From Pegoplata infirma (Eukaryota; Arthropoda; Insecta; Diptera; Anthomyiidae), in contig OY992539.1 in NCBI GenBank assembly GCA_963921195.1, positions 96,604,964-96,668,963 of the forward strand: 64,000 nucleotides of DNA, written 5' to 3'. Below the pieces are notes generated by a model. The model ran no database searches. It was not told the origin of the DNA and saw only the letters and a list, made by a program, of their open reading frames with translations. Of this stretch, positions 12,034 to 22,962 are shown in pieces. The position numbers were made by a program, and so were the translations under genes. The first letter of the stretch is position 1; each line of letters opens with the position of its first letter.

Positions 12034-13115
12034 ATATGAGGCATTCCACACCAAATGTCCAGCAAAAAAAAAAAACATGTGTACCATAAAATTCTAAATA
12101 GGTTTTATGGATAGCCCTATATGGAACTTAGAAAATTGCCTTTTTGGTTTTTCAATTTTTCAAAAACTGGGCTTAGGAGGCGTGGTCAAATTTTGGAAAA
12201 ATTGTCAAATTTGTGGCGAGTACCCTTGATTAAATATTTATCACATTAAAACGGAATGCACCAGAATCACAAAAATGTACATTCTTACATAGTTTTTTAT
12301 GGGCTATCGATTAAAATTTTTTTTTTTTGGAAAATTTTCAGAACCCGTTTTGAAATTTTCCAGTTTTTAAAAAAATCAATTTATGAAAAATCCGGCCACT
12401 TTTTTTTTAAATTTTTTTTTTTTTAAGTTTAGATGTTTGTCCATCCACACAAAAAAATTCAGAAACACGTTCTTCGTTTTTTTCGAGAAAATTGCATTTG
12501 AATTTTAAGTTTCATAACAATTTTGTATTTGCTTATATTTTCTTGTTTTAACGTTGCGAATGAGTGTTATTAATTGCATAAATATATACGCTCTGTTGAA
12601 ACAAGAAAATACAAGCAAATTACAAAATTGTTATGAACTTTAAAATTTAAATGCGATTTTCTCAAAAAAAACGAAGAACGTGTTTCTGAATTTTTTTGTG
12701 TGGGTGGACAAACATCTAAACTTAAAAAAAAAAAAAATTAAAAATAAACAAGTGGCCGGATTTTTGATAAATTGACTTTGTTAAAAAATGGAAATTTCAG
12801 AACGGGTTCTGAAAATTTTCCAAAAAAAAAAAATTGTTAATCGATAGCCCATACAAAACTATATAAGAATGTAAATTTTTGAGATTGTGGTGCATTCCGC
12901 TTTAATGTGATAAATATTTAATCAAGACAACTCGCCACAAATTTGACCATTTTTCCACTATTTGACCACGCCTCCTAAGCCCAGTTTTTTAAAATTTGAA
13001 AAACCAAAAACGCAATTTTCTTAGTTCCATATAGGGCTATCCAAACAACCTATTTATAAATTTACGGGACACATGTTTTTCTGTAGCGGGACATTTGGTA
13101 TGGAATGCCTCATAT
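12034..13115. mobile_element. Foldback FB2, near-complete palindrome
   Basis: Arms 12034-12560 and 12590-13115 are inverted copies of one another with few differences; the loop of about 30 bp holds AATATATACG. Ends are ATATGAGGCATTCC and its complement. Landmarks are GGCGTGGTCAAA, ATGGGCTATCGATTAAA and CACGTTCTTCGTTTTT. RNA from either strand would fold into a hairpin of about 500 bp. A degraded copy lies at 54786-55404. Confidence 0.85.
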
Positions 13116-13419
13116 TATTTTGAAGCTGTGTTTAATAGCCATTATTTTATTTTTTTTTTAGTGGAAAAATATTTTTGAGTGATAAAAATACTTTGTAAAA
13201 CATTTTTGTGGCTTAACAACGTTTACCCAAAAATGGAGCTGTGTTAGAAAAATTCTAGGAAGAACCAGTCGAACGGTATTCCAAATCTTTTTTCACGAAT
13301 TGATAAAAGAAAGATAAAGCTAGTAAAAAAACAAATGAAGAGTCAGATCGAAACTTTCCATGGGAAAAATAAGCGGGTCAAAAGTCAATAATTTAACAAA
13401 GTTAAAAATGTTGGACATA

Positions 13420-15032
13420 TATGGGTGAAATCAAAAAATGTCAGTGTTTTTGAGCCAAAATTGTACAAACAAAAAATTTTAATTTTTGATAAATTTTTTT
13501 ATTAAAATCGATATGTTACATCACTACTAATATAACTATAAAAGATCTCTTCTACAAACTGTTTTAAACAAATTTTATTGACATTTTTATGATTTTTTTG
13601 GTGACGGAGTTTACATTCACCTTAGAAAAATACATTAAATTTTTTTAATTTTCTTTGAAAACATTTTATTGTAATTTAAAACACTTATTTATGTAATTGC
13701 TAACAATTTTTGTAATAACCCAATAAGCACATTTAAAATTCAAGTGCAAATCAAGTATAAATCAAGTGTAAATCAAGCCCTTATTTCCAGTCTATGCTTG
13801 ATTTATACTTGAATTACACTTGAATTCAATAGCATTCTCCAGCAAAACGGATACTTGAATTCAAGCGCTGTTTTTACGCTTGAAAACCAGGGAAAAGGCT
13901 GTAAAAACAGGGCTTGAATTCCAGTGTCCGTTTTGCTGGAGTATGCTATTGAATTCAAGTGTAATTCAAGTATAAATCAAGCAGGGGCTGGAATTTAGGG
14001 CTTGATTTACACTTGTTTTATACTTGATTTGCACTTGAATTTTAAAATTGCTTATTGGGAAGGATTTTTTCTGGTTTTTGTTATTAAAGATTTTACAATT
14101 ATTTTTTATTTTAATAGGATTTTTCTAAGGAAATGTAAAATAAATTTATTATTATTTCTGTTAAAATAAGTTTTTTTACTTTTTTGAATGACTAGTGTTA
14201 ATATTTGCGTCGGTTTTAACAACTTCATAAGGATTTTTAATGCAATCTGCAAAAAAAAAAAAAAAGTTGACGGAGTTTACAGAGACAGAGTTTACATTTC
14301 GTCACTTTTTGCCCTTTTTTTCGAAAAATATTTGTCGGAAATTGGTTTCCGAAAAAAAATCATTAGATGTCAACAAGATACGTCAAAATATGACGATATT
14401 TCAGATGCACGCTAAGTAGTTTTGTTGTAAACGTGGAGACGGAGTTTACAGCATTTTTAGATTTTTCATTTGTGATTTAGCTTTTCATACAGGGAAATTA
14501 ATATGCAGGGAGCAAACTTGAAACCAATGATGCAAAATGATACTTTATAGCCTCGCGTTTAGTAAATGGGGCAATAACCTATTATTTTTCTAAACACAAT
14601 ACGTCAAAAACAACAAAATGGTCAGGTTCCATAATGTCTAAAAAAAGTGTCGAAAAATCGTTACACAATTGAAGCCGTGTTTGTATGGGTAAAAGAGATA
14701 GTTATGACTATACAAAAATATTTTTTAAGAACGTCAACATGCCCTCTTTAAAAATGTAGTCAATTATTAAGAGTTTGGGTTATTGGTTTTTAAGATATAA
14801 CCGGTTAAAGTTTAAAAATTGAAAATGTTACTGGCGACGGAGTTTACATTTGGCCTACAAAAATGAAAATAACTTGTTTAAAATAGCTTACTAGTATCCG
14901 GATTGTTGTTAGTTATGTAGAACGCCAATCTATGCGACGTTGTACATTAAAAAATATGCGAATACTTTAACCCATGTATGAGATATTACACGATTACATG
15001 GTTTGGTTGACATTTTTTGATTTCACCCATAT
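13420..15032. mobile_element. Foldback-like element O with GACGGAGTTTACA blocks
   Basis: Ends ATATATGGGTGAAATCAAAA (13418) and its complement (15008-15032) are inverted over about 25 bp. Inside, GACGGAGTTTAC recurs near 13605, 14270, 14440 and 14835, a word not found elsewhere. A separate palindrome at 13719-14059 is nested inside. No gene seen. Confidence 0.55.
13719..14059. mobile_element. 341-bp near-perfect palindrome (CCCAATAAGC ends)
   Basis: Ends CCCAATAAGCACA and GCTTATTGGG. The arms of about 165 bp are near-complementary, meeting near 13890-13900. They contain the words TCAAGTATAAATCAAG and TTGAATTCAAG. This looks like a compact foldback MITE; the target duplication is not clear. 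Confidence 0.75.
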
Positions 15033-16165
15033 GGATCAGAAAAGTTTGGAGAGTGGCCTTGCCGAAAACTCTTGTCGCATTATAGCATAATATATCTTAC
15101 ATCGAAAAAAACAAAAACTACACACAAAAAGAAAACGTTGTCAAATTATTAGGAGAAGTTTGGTAATACCATTTTACCAATATTTGGCAGATTTTCTGGT
15201 TTTTAACAAACAAATTTGGATCGAAATTTAATTTTTTTTTTTCGTAATTTTACAATTTTTTTTGTAATTTTACAAATTTCCAAGATAATTTTACAAAAAA
15301 ATCTTGTAAATTCACGAGAATTCCTTGTAATTTTAATTGCGGCAAAAAAACTGTAAATTTACAACTTTATTGCTTAAAAGCGTGTCAAATTACAAAATTA
15401 TTGGTGAAAAGCTTGTACAATTTCTAGGAATTCTCGTAAACTAGGAGGTAGCAAAAAGTCTAGTAAAGTTACGAAACCTCCTTGTTAATTTTATCGTCCC
15501 GAGTAAAAATAAACATATATTACAATATATAACTTGATACAAACATAATAAATCATATATGATTATACATCCGTGAAATGTTTTCTAAATTTTTTTAATG
15601 CAGTCATATATGGTAATATATAATTTAGTCATGATTCTGATAAAAAGGTGTACGGTTGATATAATTATATACAATAATATGATTGTCAATACAAAATTTG
15701 CTTTTCTGTAGATTTTAATATAAAATCATATATATCTCATTCTGTTTCATATACAACTATAATTGTTTCCAATTAACCAAAAATGTTCTAAGTTTCTTAG
15801 GCAAAGTATAAGAAACTTTTAAAATTTTCCTAAACATTTCCTTGTTAGGGTTATGTATATCACCTATCTGGTTCGAAGCGTACCCAAACAATTTTTATTG
15901 TTTAGAAAATTATATGTTTGGTGAATGTATCGTTGACCTGTGGTGTATCTCACCCAAACCACAAAACAACAAGGTTTTGGATGTTTTTACGCAATTAGAT
16001 CGAATTGGATCCACTGATATATGGCAATGTCTGGTCAAAACTCGGATGAACTCGAATCATATTTGATACATGTTGATCTTTTTTAATGCAAAAACATCCA
16101 CCATTATTCGGATTAAATTGCGTATAAATATACATCCCTATTAATATTATAAATCTGAGTGTTGG

Positions 16166-16210
16166 TTTGTCTGTCTGTCTGTCTGTCTTTCTGTCTGTCT
16201 GTCTGTCTGT
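16166..16210 (+). repeat. (CTGT)n microsatellite
   Basis: About ten CTGT units with one CTTT interruption, just inside the Helitron 5' end. It produces an artificial reading frame that should not be called a gene. Confidence 0.85.
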
Positions 16211-17060
16211 TCCGCAATCAGGGGAGAACGGCTGAACCGATTTTCATGAAATTTTTACCACAGATAGTACTGACCGAGGCTGAAACTATATCCCCAATAG
16301 AGGGAGATCGAAAAAAGGGGCGTAAAATGCCACGCCCCCTTTTATTATTACATTGAAAGTTATTTCTGCCTTTTCCGCAATTACGCTTAAACCGCTAAAC
16401 CGATTTTCATGAAATTTTCACCACAGATAGTAGTAACCGGGGCGTAAACTATGAGCCAACATAAAGGGCGATGGAAAAATGGGGCGTAAAATGCCACGCC
16501 CCTTTTCATTACATTTAAATTTATTTCTGCCCGTTTCGTACTTACGCATAAACGGGTGAACCAATTTTAATGAAATTTTTACCACAGATAGTACTGACCG
16601 AGGCGGAAACCATTAACCACAATAGAGCGTGTTTGAACACAGGGGCGGAAAATGCCAAGTCCCTTTTTTATTAAACGTTATTTCTGCCTTTTCCGAAATC
16701 ACGCTTAAACGGCTGAACCGACTTTCATGAAATTTTCACAACATATAGTATTACCCTAGGCAAAACTATGAGCTACAATAGATCGCGTTTGGACAAAGGG
16801 GAATATATTGATACTCCCCTTTGTACTATACTGAAAGTTTTTTCTTCATGTTCCGTAATTACGTTTAAACGACTAACCCGATTTTAATAAAACGTTCACT
16901 ACAGACAAATGTCTGTTCCGCAATCAGGGGAAAACGGCTGTACCGATTTTCATAAAATTTTCACCACAGATAGTACTTAACGAGGCTATCGGGCAAAGGG
17001 GCTTAAAATGCCGCAACCCTTAGTATTTAATCAAAAAATATTTTTTCCTGTTTCTCAACT
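16209..17060 (+). repeat. Tandem ~160-bp Helitron repeats
   Basis: Units start TTCCGNAATNACGCTTAAAC near 16209, 16374, 16533, 16689, 16850 and 16914. Each holds CCGATTTTCATGAAATTTT, CACAGATAGTA and, in most, GGGGCGTAAAATGCC. Two more units lie at 17898 and 18058, beyond the F2 insertion. Divergence between units shows the array is old. Confidence 0.7.
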
Positions 17061-17108
17061 ATATGCCATATACGATGCGTATCTATAAGCCATAGTTTTT
17101 TCTGCATG

Positions 17109-17896
17109 CCCGAGTAAAAAAGATTATATATGTTTATATTTAATTATATAAAGACATCATATATATTCATATAGAATTTGATGCGAAAAATGAGTCGATA
17201 AAATCATATAAAGTTCCATTAAATTTGATATAATTTGATGTGATTTTAATATAATTTTATATGATTTGATGCGAAAATTGGCCCCTTTTTTAGAAAAATT
17301 TATGCAATTATATATAATCTAATAAAAAAAAAATCCAAAAAATTTTTTTTTTTTTTTATAAAAAAAATCCACAAACAAAAATTATATTAAATTATATATA
17401 AAGAACTTAGATTTTTTTTAAATTTTGCATTATATATAATAACATATAAAATTTAAAAAAAAATGTTTAAGGTTTAGTTTTGGAACTTAAAAAAAAAAAT
17501 TTTTCTGGACTCAGAAAAATTTTCAAAAGTTATATCAAATTAAATATAAAGGACTTAGATTTTTTTTTTAATTTTACTCATATAAGATTACATATGATTC
17601 AGAAAAAGTTGCATAAAGTTTTATATAAAATGTCTTCAAATATTTTGTTATATTAAATTATATAAAAAAACAGACAAAATTTTATATTTCATATGTAATT
17701 ATATAAACTAACTCTTATCATATGTTATTATGTATAACTTAACATTTTCTTTTATATAATTTTATATAAGAAAAAAATACGAAGTGTAAATATATATAAT
17801 CTTATATGATAGCAAAACAATTTACGTATAAATTTATGAAATAATATATGTTTATATAAAAATAAGTAAAATTATATATAATCTTTTTTACTCGGG
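17109..17896 (+). mobile_element. Family F element F2
   Basis: Starts CCCGAGTAAAAAAGATTA and ends in the complement, a perfect TIR of about 22 bp. TG on both sides (17107-17108, 17897-17898) is a candidate 2-bp duplication: sibling Helitron units read TTCTTCATGTTCCG across the empty site. The body is TATATAATTATATA and ATTTGATGCGAAAA words. Closely similar to F3 and F4. Confidence 0.75.
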
Positions 17897-18229
17897 TGTT
17901 CCGTAATCACTCTTAAACGACTATACCGATTTTAACAAAACTTTATCCACAGATAGTACTAACCGAGGGGGAACCTAAGTCTGTATCAATGGGCGATCGG
18001 ACAAGGGGGTGTAAACTGCCCCGCCTTTTGCAATGTACTGAAAGTTTTTTCTACCTGTTCCGTTATAACGCCTATTTTTTGTTTGCTGATGCGCGAAACA
18101 AAACCAAACTTATGACTGTCAAATTTTCGCTACAAATAAATCAATGTTTCGAAAAAATTTTATACCGATGAACAACTTACAGCTTATATCTTCAGTAAAA
18201 AATATATTCAATTTTTTGTCGTGCTAATA

Positions 18230-18552
18230 CCCAGCAAAAAATAATCGAGATTTTGGAAGCACTGCATACAAGAATGCACTTCTGTAAGCGAACAAGTTTT
18301 GATGTTGTTGTTTTTTATGACATTCACTTACACAGCTGCATACCGTATGCTGTAGTGTAAGGTACCGGTCGCAGTAAATTATGGCAGTGATTGAAAAAAA
18401 TACTAAAAATTAAAAAAAAAAAAAAACGCATGATTTCAATTCATATTCATTGCGCCGATATAAGCGGTCGAAAGAAATGCAGGTTTGTAAGCAAATAACA
18501 AAAATCACTCCCTTACAAACCTGCTTATAGGCAAGCAGTATTTTTTGGTGGG
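18230..18552. mobile_element. Small TA-flanked element (CCCAGC ends)
   Basis: CCCAGCAAAAAATA and TATTTTTTGGTGGG are inverted ends, flanked by TA. Inside are GCACTGCATAC, TGTAAGCGAAC and ACAAACCTGCTTATAGGC words, alternating in orientation. It lies in the 3' half of the Helitron. Confidence 0.55.
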
Positions 18553-18936
18553 TATTTACGTTAAATGGTAACTGTTTTAAACCCCGACGCTGAGCGAAAT
18601 CGAAAAAATCGCTCAACCCTTTAACACAGTGAAAAGTCATTAAGCAGTATAGTAATAAAAAACTCATTCATTATATAATTTTTTTCAACCCGGGCAACGC
18701 CGGGTGCAAAACAGCTAGTTGTGTTATATATCATTACATATTGCATCATATAAAAATTTTTACTCGGGGTGTAAAAAATTTGCAAATTTACAATTTTATT
18801 GGTAAAAACATTGTAAAATTACAAAATTATTGGTAAAAAGCTTATAAAATTACAAGGAACTTTTGTCAAATAGGAGGTAGCAAAAAAAAACGTTACAAGT
18901 TTTTCTTGTTATTTTAAAAGGTTGTTTTGAGTGTAC

Positions 18937-19860
18937 CCGGATAGGTCTACTCCTCTGGCTACAGTTTCAATTTTATGACATGGGTATAAAAATAATAAAA
19001 TACAAAAGTGTATCAAAAAATTTCCCGTATAAAACTTTTTACTTGATAAACGAAAATATTAACATCGTTAATATTTTCTGCCCACTCTAATAAACATTCG
19101 CATGTGAATATGATCAAAAATAAATAAACATGCTGCGAGATGTCTATGGTAGCACTTTATTCAATCTTGAATATATATTTTTTTTAAAAAGCTGTAGCAT
19201 TTGATTGCAGTTAATGCTTATGTTGCAATTTTTACTTACCACATCATTGTGATCGTATGCTAAATTTATTTTTGTTGCCATAATTCCACATTTTCTGCAT
19301 AGTTGTCAAACATTACGATAAATTCCTTTAACATAAATATTTATGGACATGATATGTTTATGACACTGTTTGTTGTCGGTCGTTATTAAATGTAAAATAC
19401 AGTTAAATATTCAAATTTTGACAAATTGCAACATTTAAAACAATTTATGATTAGGGTGTCAGGATTTATTAAATGTTTTTAAGTGAACTTGTTTTTATTG
19501 ATATAGCAGGTGTTATTTAAGAACGATAGATGCAGTAAATGCAAAAGTCTAATGTGATGTCAAAGAACTTTGAAAGATTTTTCAAATAGCTCAATAATTT
19601 CTGACTTCAAAAGTGCCTCTGTAAGATGTAATGACTGAAGTTGTGACAGTCTTCTATGAAAATGTTCATTAAATCTATGAAAAATTCATGAGACTTTTTT
19701 TATAAGATAATTGATTTTTTTCATAAAAAATGTGAACGATTTCATTGAAAAAATAAAAATATTTATAAATTCATAAATGTAAATTTCATAAATTTGTTAA
19801 AAAAGTAATAATATACAATATGAAAATATTAAAGATCTTATGAAAGAATTCATTGCCTGA
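18937..19860. other. Intergenic DNA, no gene seen
   Basis: AT-rich and mostly non-repetitive. No splice cassette, RNA gene or element ends are recognised. Confidence 0.4.
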
Positions 19861-19867
19861 AGTTTGC

Positions 19868-20115
19868 CACGAATATGTCTTATGTTCATAGACTGGTTAA
19901 GTTCTTGAATGGACAAAATTGGAATAAGGCATTAAAGTTCCCCCTCGAGAAACTAAAACAACTCCTGAAAAATCTTTTCTTTTTTCATGTTTTTTTTTTT
20001 TTTTGTATATTTGAATTATGCCACCAAAGTCTAACGGCGACCCCCTCCCAAACGCCCCTTCAACTTCTTCCAAATTTGGTTTGGGTGAATGAGAAAATTA
20101 GTAAAAGTCCTACTT
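19868..20115 (-). repeat. R1 relic
   Basis: CGAATATGTCTTATGTTCATA, GGTTAAGTTCTTGAATGGAC, AAGTTCCCCCTCGAGAAAC and AACTCCTGAAAAA match the inverted R1 blocks at 31590-31700, with many changes. Confidence 0.5.
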
Positions 20116-20170
20116 AGGTTTGGCAACAATGAGAAAACAAAAATTTGTCAAAAATTAAAAATAGATTATG

Positions 20171-20460
20171 GATGTCTCCTGATTAATTTTTATTCAAAAA
20201 TAAAAATTGTTTTATTCGACATTTAAAATATTATATTTTGAGTAGGCTTATTCTAGCTCGAGGTCATTATTTCCTATACTAATTAAAACTATGATATTCT
20301 CATAGAATAATTTTCAAGAAATTTATTTTTCTGTTTTAAATTTATTTATGTTGGTAATTTTTTGCAACACTTAATCGATTGTCAAGATTATTTAGCAAAT
20401 ATAAAAACCATTTACTACAAGTAGCGAAGGGTCTTTAATAACAATCGTTAAGATCAAACT
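20171..20460 (+). repeat. Interspersed repeat K, copy 2
   Basis: Same block order as K1, including TTGAGTAGGCTTATTCTAG, CTCGAGGTCATTAT and TACAAGTAGCGAAGGGTC. A short deletion removes most of the CACGTG block present in K1. Confidence 0.6.
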
Positions 20461-20883
20461 AAAATATTAATACATATTCGACTCTACTCCCATTGAGAAT
20501 TAGAAGACGAAAATTGTACCATCGTAGTAAGATCACGATCATCAACTAACCAACAAACCGAATATTAAAACAGAACATACATACTGATTACCCTCGGTAA
20601 TCCTGCATGCATTTTCTTGTTGTCGCATATATTTCTATTCACGTTATAATACAATATTAGGGGTATTAACCATGGCATGCAAACCATTTTGTTCAAATTC
20701 TAATTAATTTTTATTAAAAAATAAAAAATTATTTTATTCGACCTTTAAAATATTATATTTTTTTAAAGATCCTTTGCTACTTGTAGTATAGGATTTTTAT
20801 TTTTTCTAAATAATCTTGATAATGGGATCTGACAAATCACGAAACACGTGTCGATTAAGTCTTGTAAAAAATGACCAACATAC

Positions 20884-22962
20884 ATATGAAGGTTTCTATT
20901 TCAAACGTACCACGAAAAAAAAAATGTTGTTGGATCAAAGTCAAACTTTGAGAGCTTATTGCCCTATATGAAAGTAACAAATCGTGGAACAAAAGTTTTC
21001 GTTTTTCGGAAAAATGGGTGAGATAGGCGTGGTCAAACATGGTAAAATTGAGCAATTTTTGCATGATGTCGCTTTATATTTAATTTTTTCTACAGTAACT
21101 CAACGATTCTGAAATTTTCGAAACACATCTAATTTATAGTGTTTTGTATGGGCTATCGATTGGCATTATTAGTTTTTGGAAAAAATTCAGAACTATGTCT
21201 GAATTTTTCAAATGAAAAATAAAAATCGATGTAGCAAAAAACACGCCATTTTTATTTTTTTTTAAAAAAATTTTAAATTAAAGTTCTTTTCATTCTCTAC
21301 ATCATATCAAATTTTCAGAGAGCATTTATTTTTGGTTTTCGAGAAAATTGGCTTTAAAGTTTGAATGTCTTATTTTATTTTCCATATCACTCATACGCCA
21401 CGATACATTTATTTTTGCACTTACCAAAAACTTGTTTAATTCTATTTAGATAATTGATTTAGAGCTGATTTGTAGAGTCCAACCGAATATTCGGTTTCGG
21501 TCTCGACTTCGGCCGAATAATGGGGTTTCGGTCTCTATTCGGTATTCGGCAAAATTTTAGTATTTTAAAAAATATATAAAAAAGTTGCTGAATTTTTCAA
21601 TTTCGAGTATCGTTACACTTGATTCAGTTCATTTTAAAAATGTAACAAGGATTTCCAATTAACGTGTTACTGTTACAGTTCAAATGATTTTTTTTTCTTA
21701 ATCTACAGATTTAATGAACAATTTGTTTTAAGTTTATTTAAATATGATTTTTTTGTAAGTTTTTAAAAATATATATATATTTTAATAAATACAACAATTC
21801 CGATGGTTTAAAAACATTAAGTGCTGTATATTTATTTTAAAAAAGAAATAAATAAAAATTTTATTCAGCCAGGCATTAATTTTTTTTTGGTTTCGGTTTT
21901 GGTTCGGTTTCGGTTTGGCCTCGAAAAACTGGTTTCGGCCGGACTCTATTGATTTGTCATATTTATAATAAGAATTCGACTGTTTTTCAAGATTCTTCGT
22001 ATCAAGGTTGCATTCAATATCAATAAAATGACAATATTTCAGAAGTGATCTTTGCCTTATGATTGTTGAAATTCTGGGACGCCGCTTAGCCATTTACTGG
22101 AATAAATCCAGGCAACAATATTCACAGTCGTTGTTAATTTTTAAGAATACTCTGATATTAAACACATTGCCTTAGAACTGAAAATTTAAAATATATATAG
22201 ACAAGTTCCAAAAAATATTTTAAAGTCTGCACTTCAAAAATTTTACAAACCTTCATCATTTCAAAGATTTTAAAGTTCAAAAAAATTGTCATTCTTATTA
22301 CACAGAAGACGAGTAAGCGATGGCACTGTATGTCTCTGGTCAACAAAAAAACAGTCGAATTCCTATAAATAAGATAAATCAGCTCTAAATCTGTTATCTA
22401 AACAGAATTAAACAAGTTTTTGGTAAGTGCAAAAATAAATGTATCGTGGCGTATGAGTGATATGGAAAATAAAATAAGACATTTAAATTTTAAAGCCAAT
22501 TTTCTCGAAAACCAAAAATAACTGCTCTCTGAAAATTTGATATGATGTAGAGAATGAAATGAACTTTAATTTAAAATTTCTTAAAAAAAAATTAAAAATG
22601 GCGTGTTTTTTGCTACATCGATTTTTATTTTTCATTTGAAAAATTCAGACATAGTTCTGAATTTTTCCCAAAAACTAATAATGCCAATCGATAGCCCATA
22701 CAAAACACTATAAAATAAATGTGTTTCGAAAATTTCAGAATCGTTGAGTTACTGTAGAAAAAATTAAATATAAAGCGACATCATGCAAAAATTGCTCAAT
22801 TTTACCATGTTTGACCACGCCTATCTCGCCCATTTTTCCGAAAAACGAAAACTTTTGTTCCACGATTTGTTACTTTCATATAGCGCAATAAGCTCTCAAA
22901 GTTTGACTTTGATCCAACAACATTTTTTTTTCGTGGTACGTTTGAAATAGAAACCTTCATAT
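20884..22962. mobile_element. Foldback FB3
   Basis: Ends ATATGAAGGTTTCTATTTC and its complement. The left arm runs from 20884 to about 21987, with a hAT MITE inside it; the right arm is about 22350-22962. Shared landmarks are GGCGTGGTCAAACATGG, TCGATTGGCATTATTAG and GTATCGTGGCGTATGAGTG. The arms differ by only a few bases. The loop (21988-22350) shows nothing recognisable. Confidence 0.8.
21473..21948 (+). mobile_element. hAT-type MITE, TTTCGG words
   Basis: Ends TAGAGTCCAACCGAA and GGCCGGACTCTA. Flanks CTGATTTG (21465-21472) and TTGATTTG (21949-21956) form an 8-bp duplication with one change. The other arm of FB3 has the matching empty site near 22377-22395, with a single ATTT copy. GGTTTCGGT and ATTCGG words crowd both ends. 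Related in word content to the MITE at 33325. Confidence 0.8.

Larger units (their letters stand above)
16135..18718 (+). mobile_element. Non-autonomous Helitron
   Basis: 5' end TCCCTATTAATATTATAAAT; 3' end CTAG (18715-18718), preceded by a hairpin with stem ACCCGG/CCGGGT (18688-18705) about 10 bases upstream. It sits between A and T, the canonical Helitron target. The TATTATAAA start with a following (CTGT)n tract and ATTTTCATGAAATTT blocks is a known layout of arthropod Helitrons. No Rep/helicase frame is present. It contains the F2 element and a small TA-flanked element. Confidence 0.8.
15498..18768 (+). mobile_element. Family F element F1 (CCCGAGTAAAA), split by Helitron
   Basis: Starts CCCGAGTAAAAATAAACAT and ends TTTTTACTCGGG, with GT on each side as a possible 2-bp duplication. 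Outside the Helitron (15498-16134 and 18719-18768) it is rich in ATATATGATTATAC-like words. It is more diverged than the F copies at 17109 and 50756. Confidence 0.65.
15121..18934 (-). mobile_element. Family J copy 2, split by F1
   Basis: TA flanks at 15119-15120 and 18935-18936. The left part (15121-15497) and right part (18769-18934) together make about 540 bp, close to the 520 bp of J1, and carry the J words GGAGGTAGCAAAA, TTGGTAAAAAGCTT and TTGTTAATTTTATCG. The rest is the inserted F1 element. Confidence 0.75.

Noticed and set aside
16159..16356. Leu/Ser/Cys-rich reading frame in the Helitron
   Set aside because: Its first part is a (CTGT)n microsatellite and the rest is a non-coding Helitron repeat unit.
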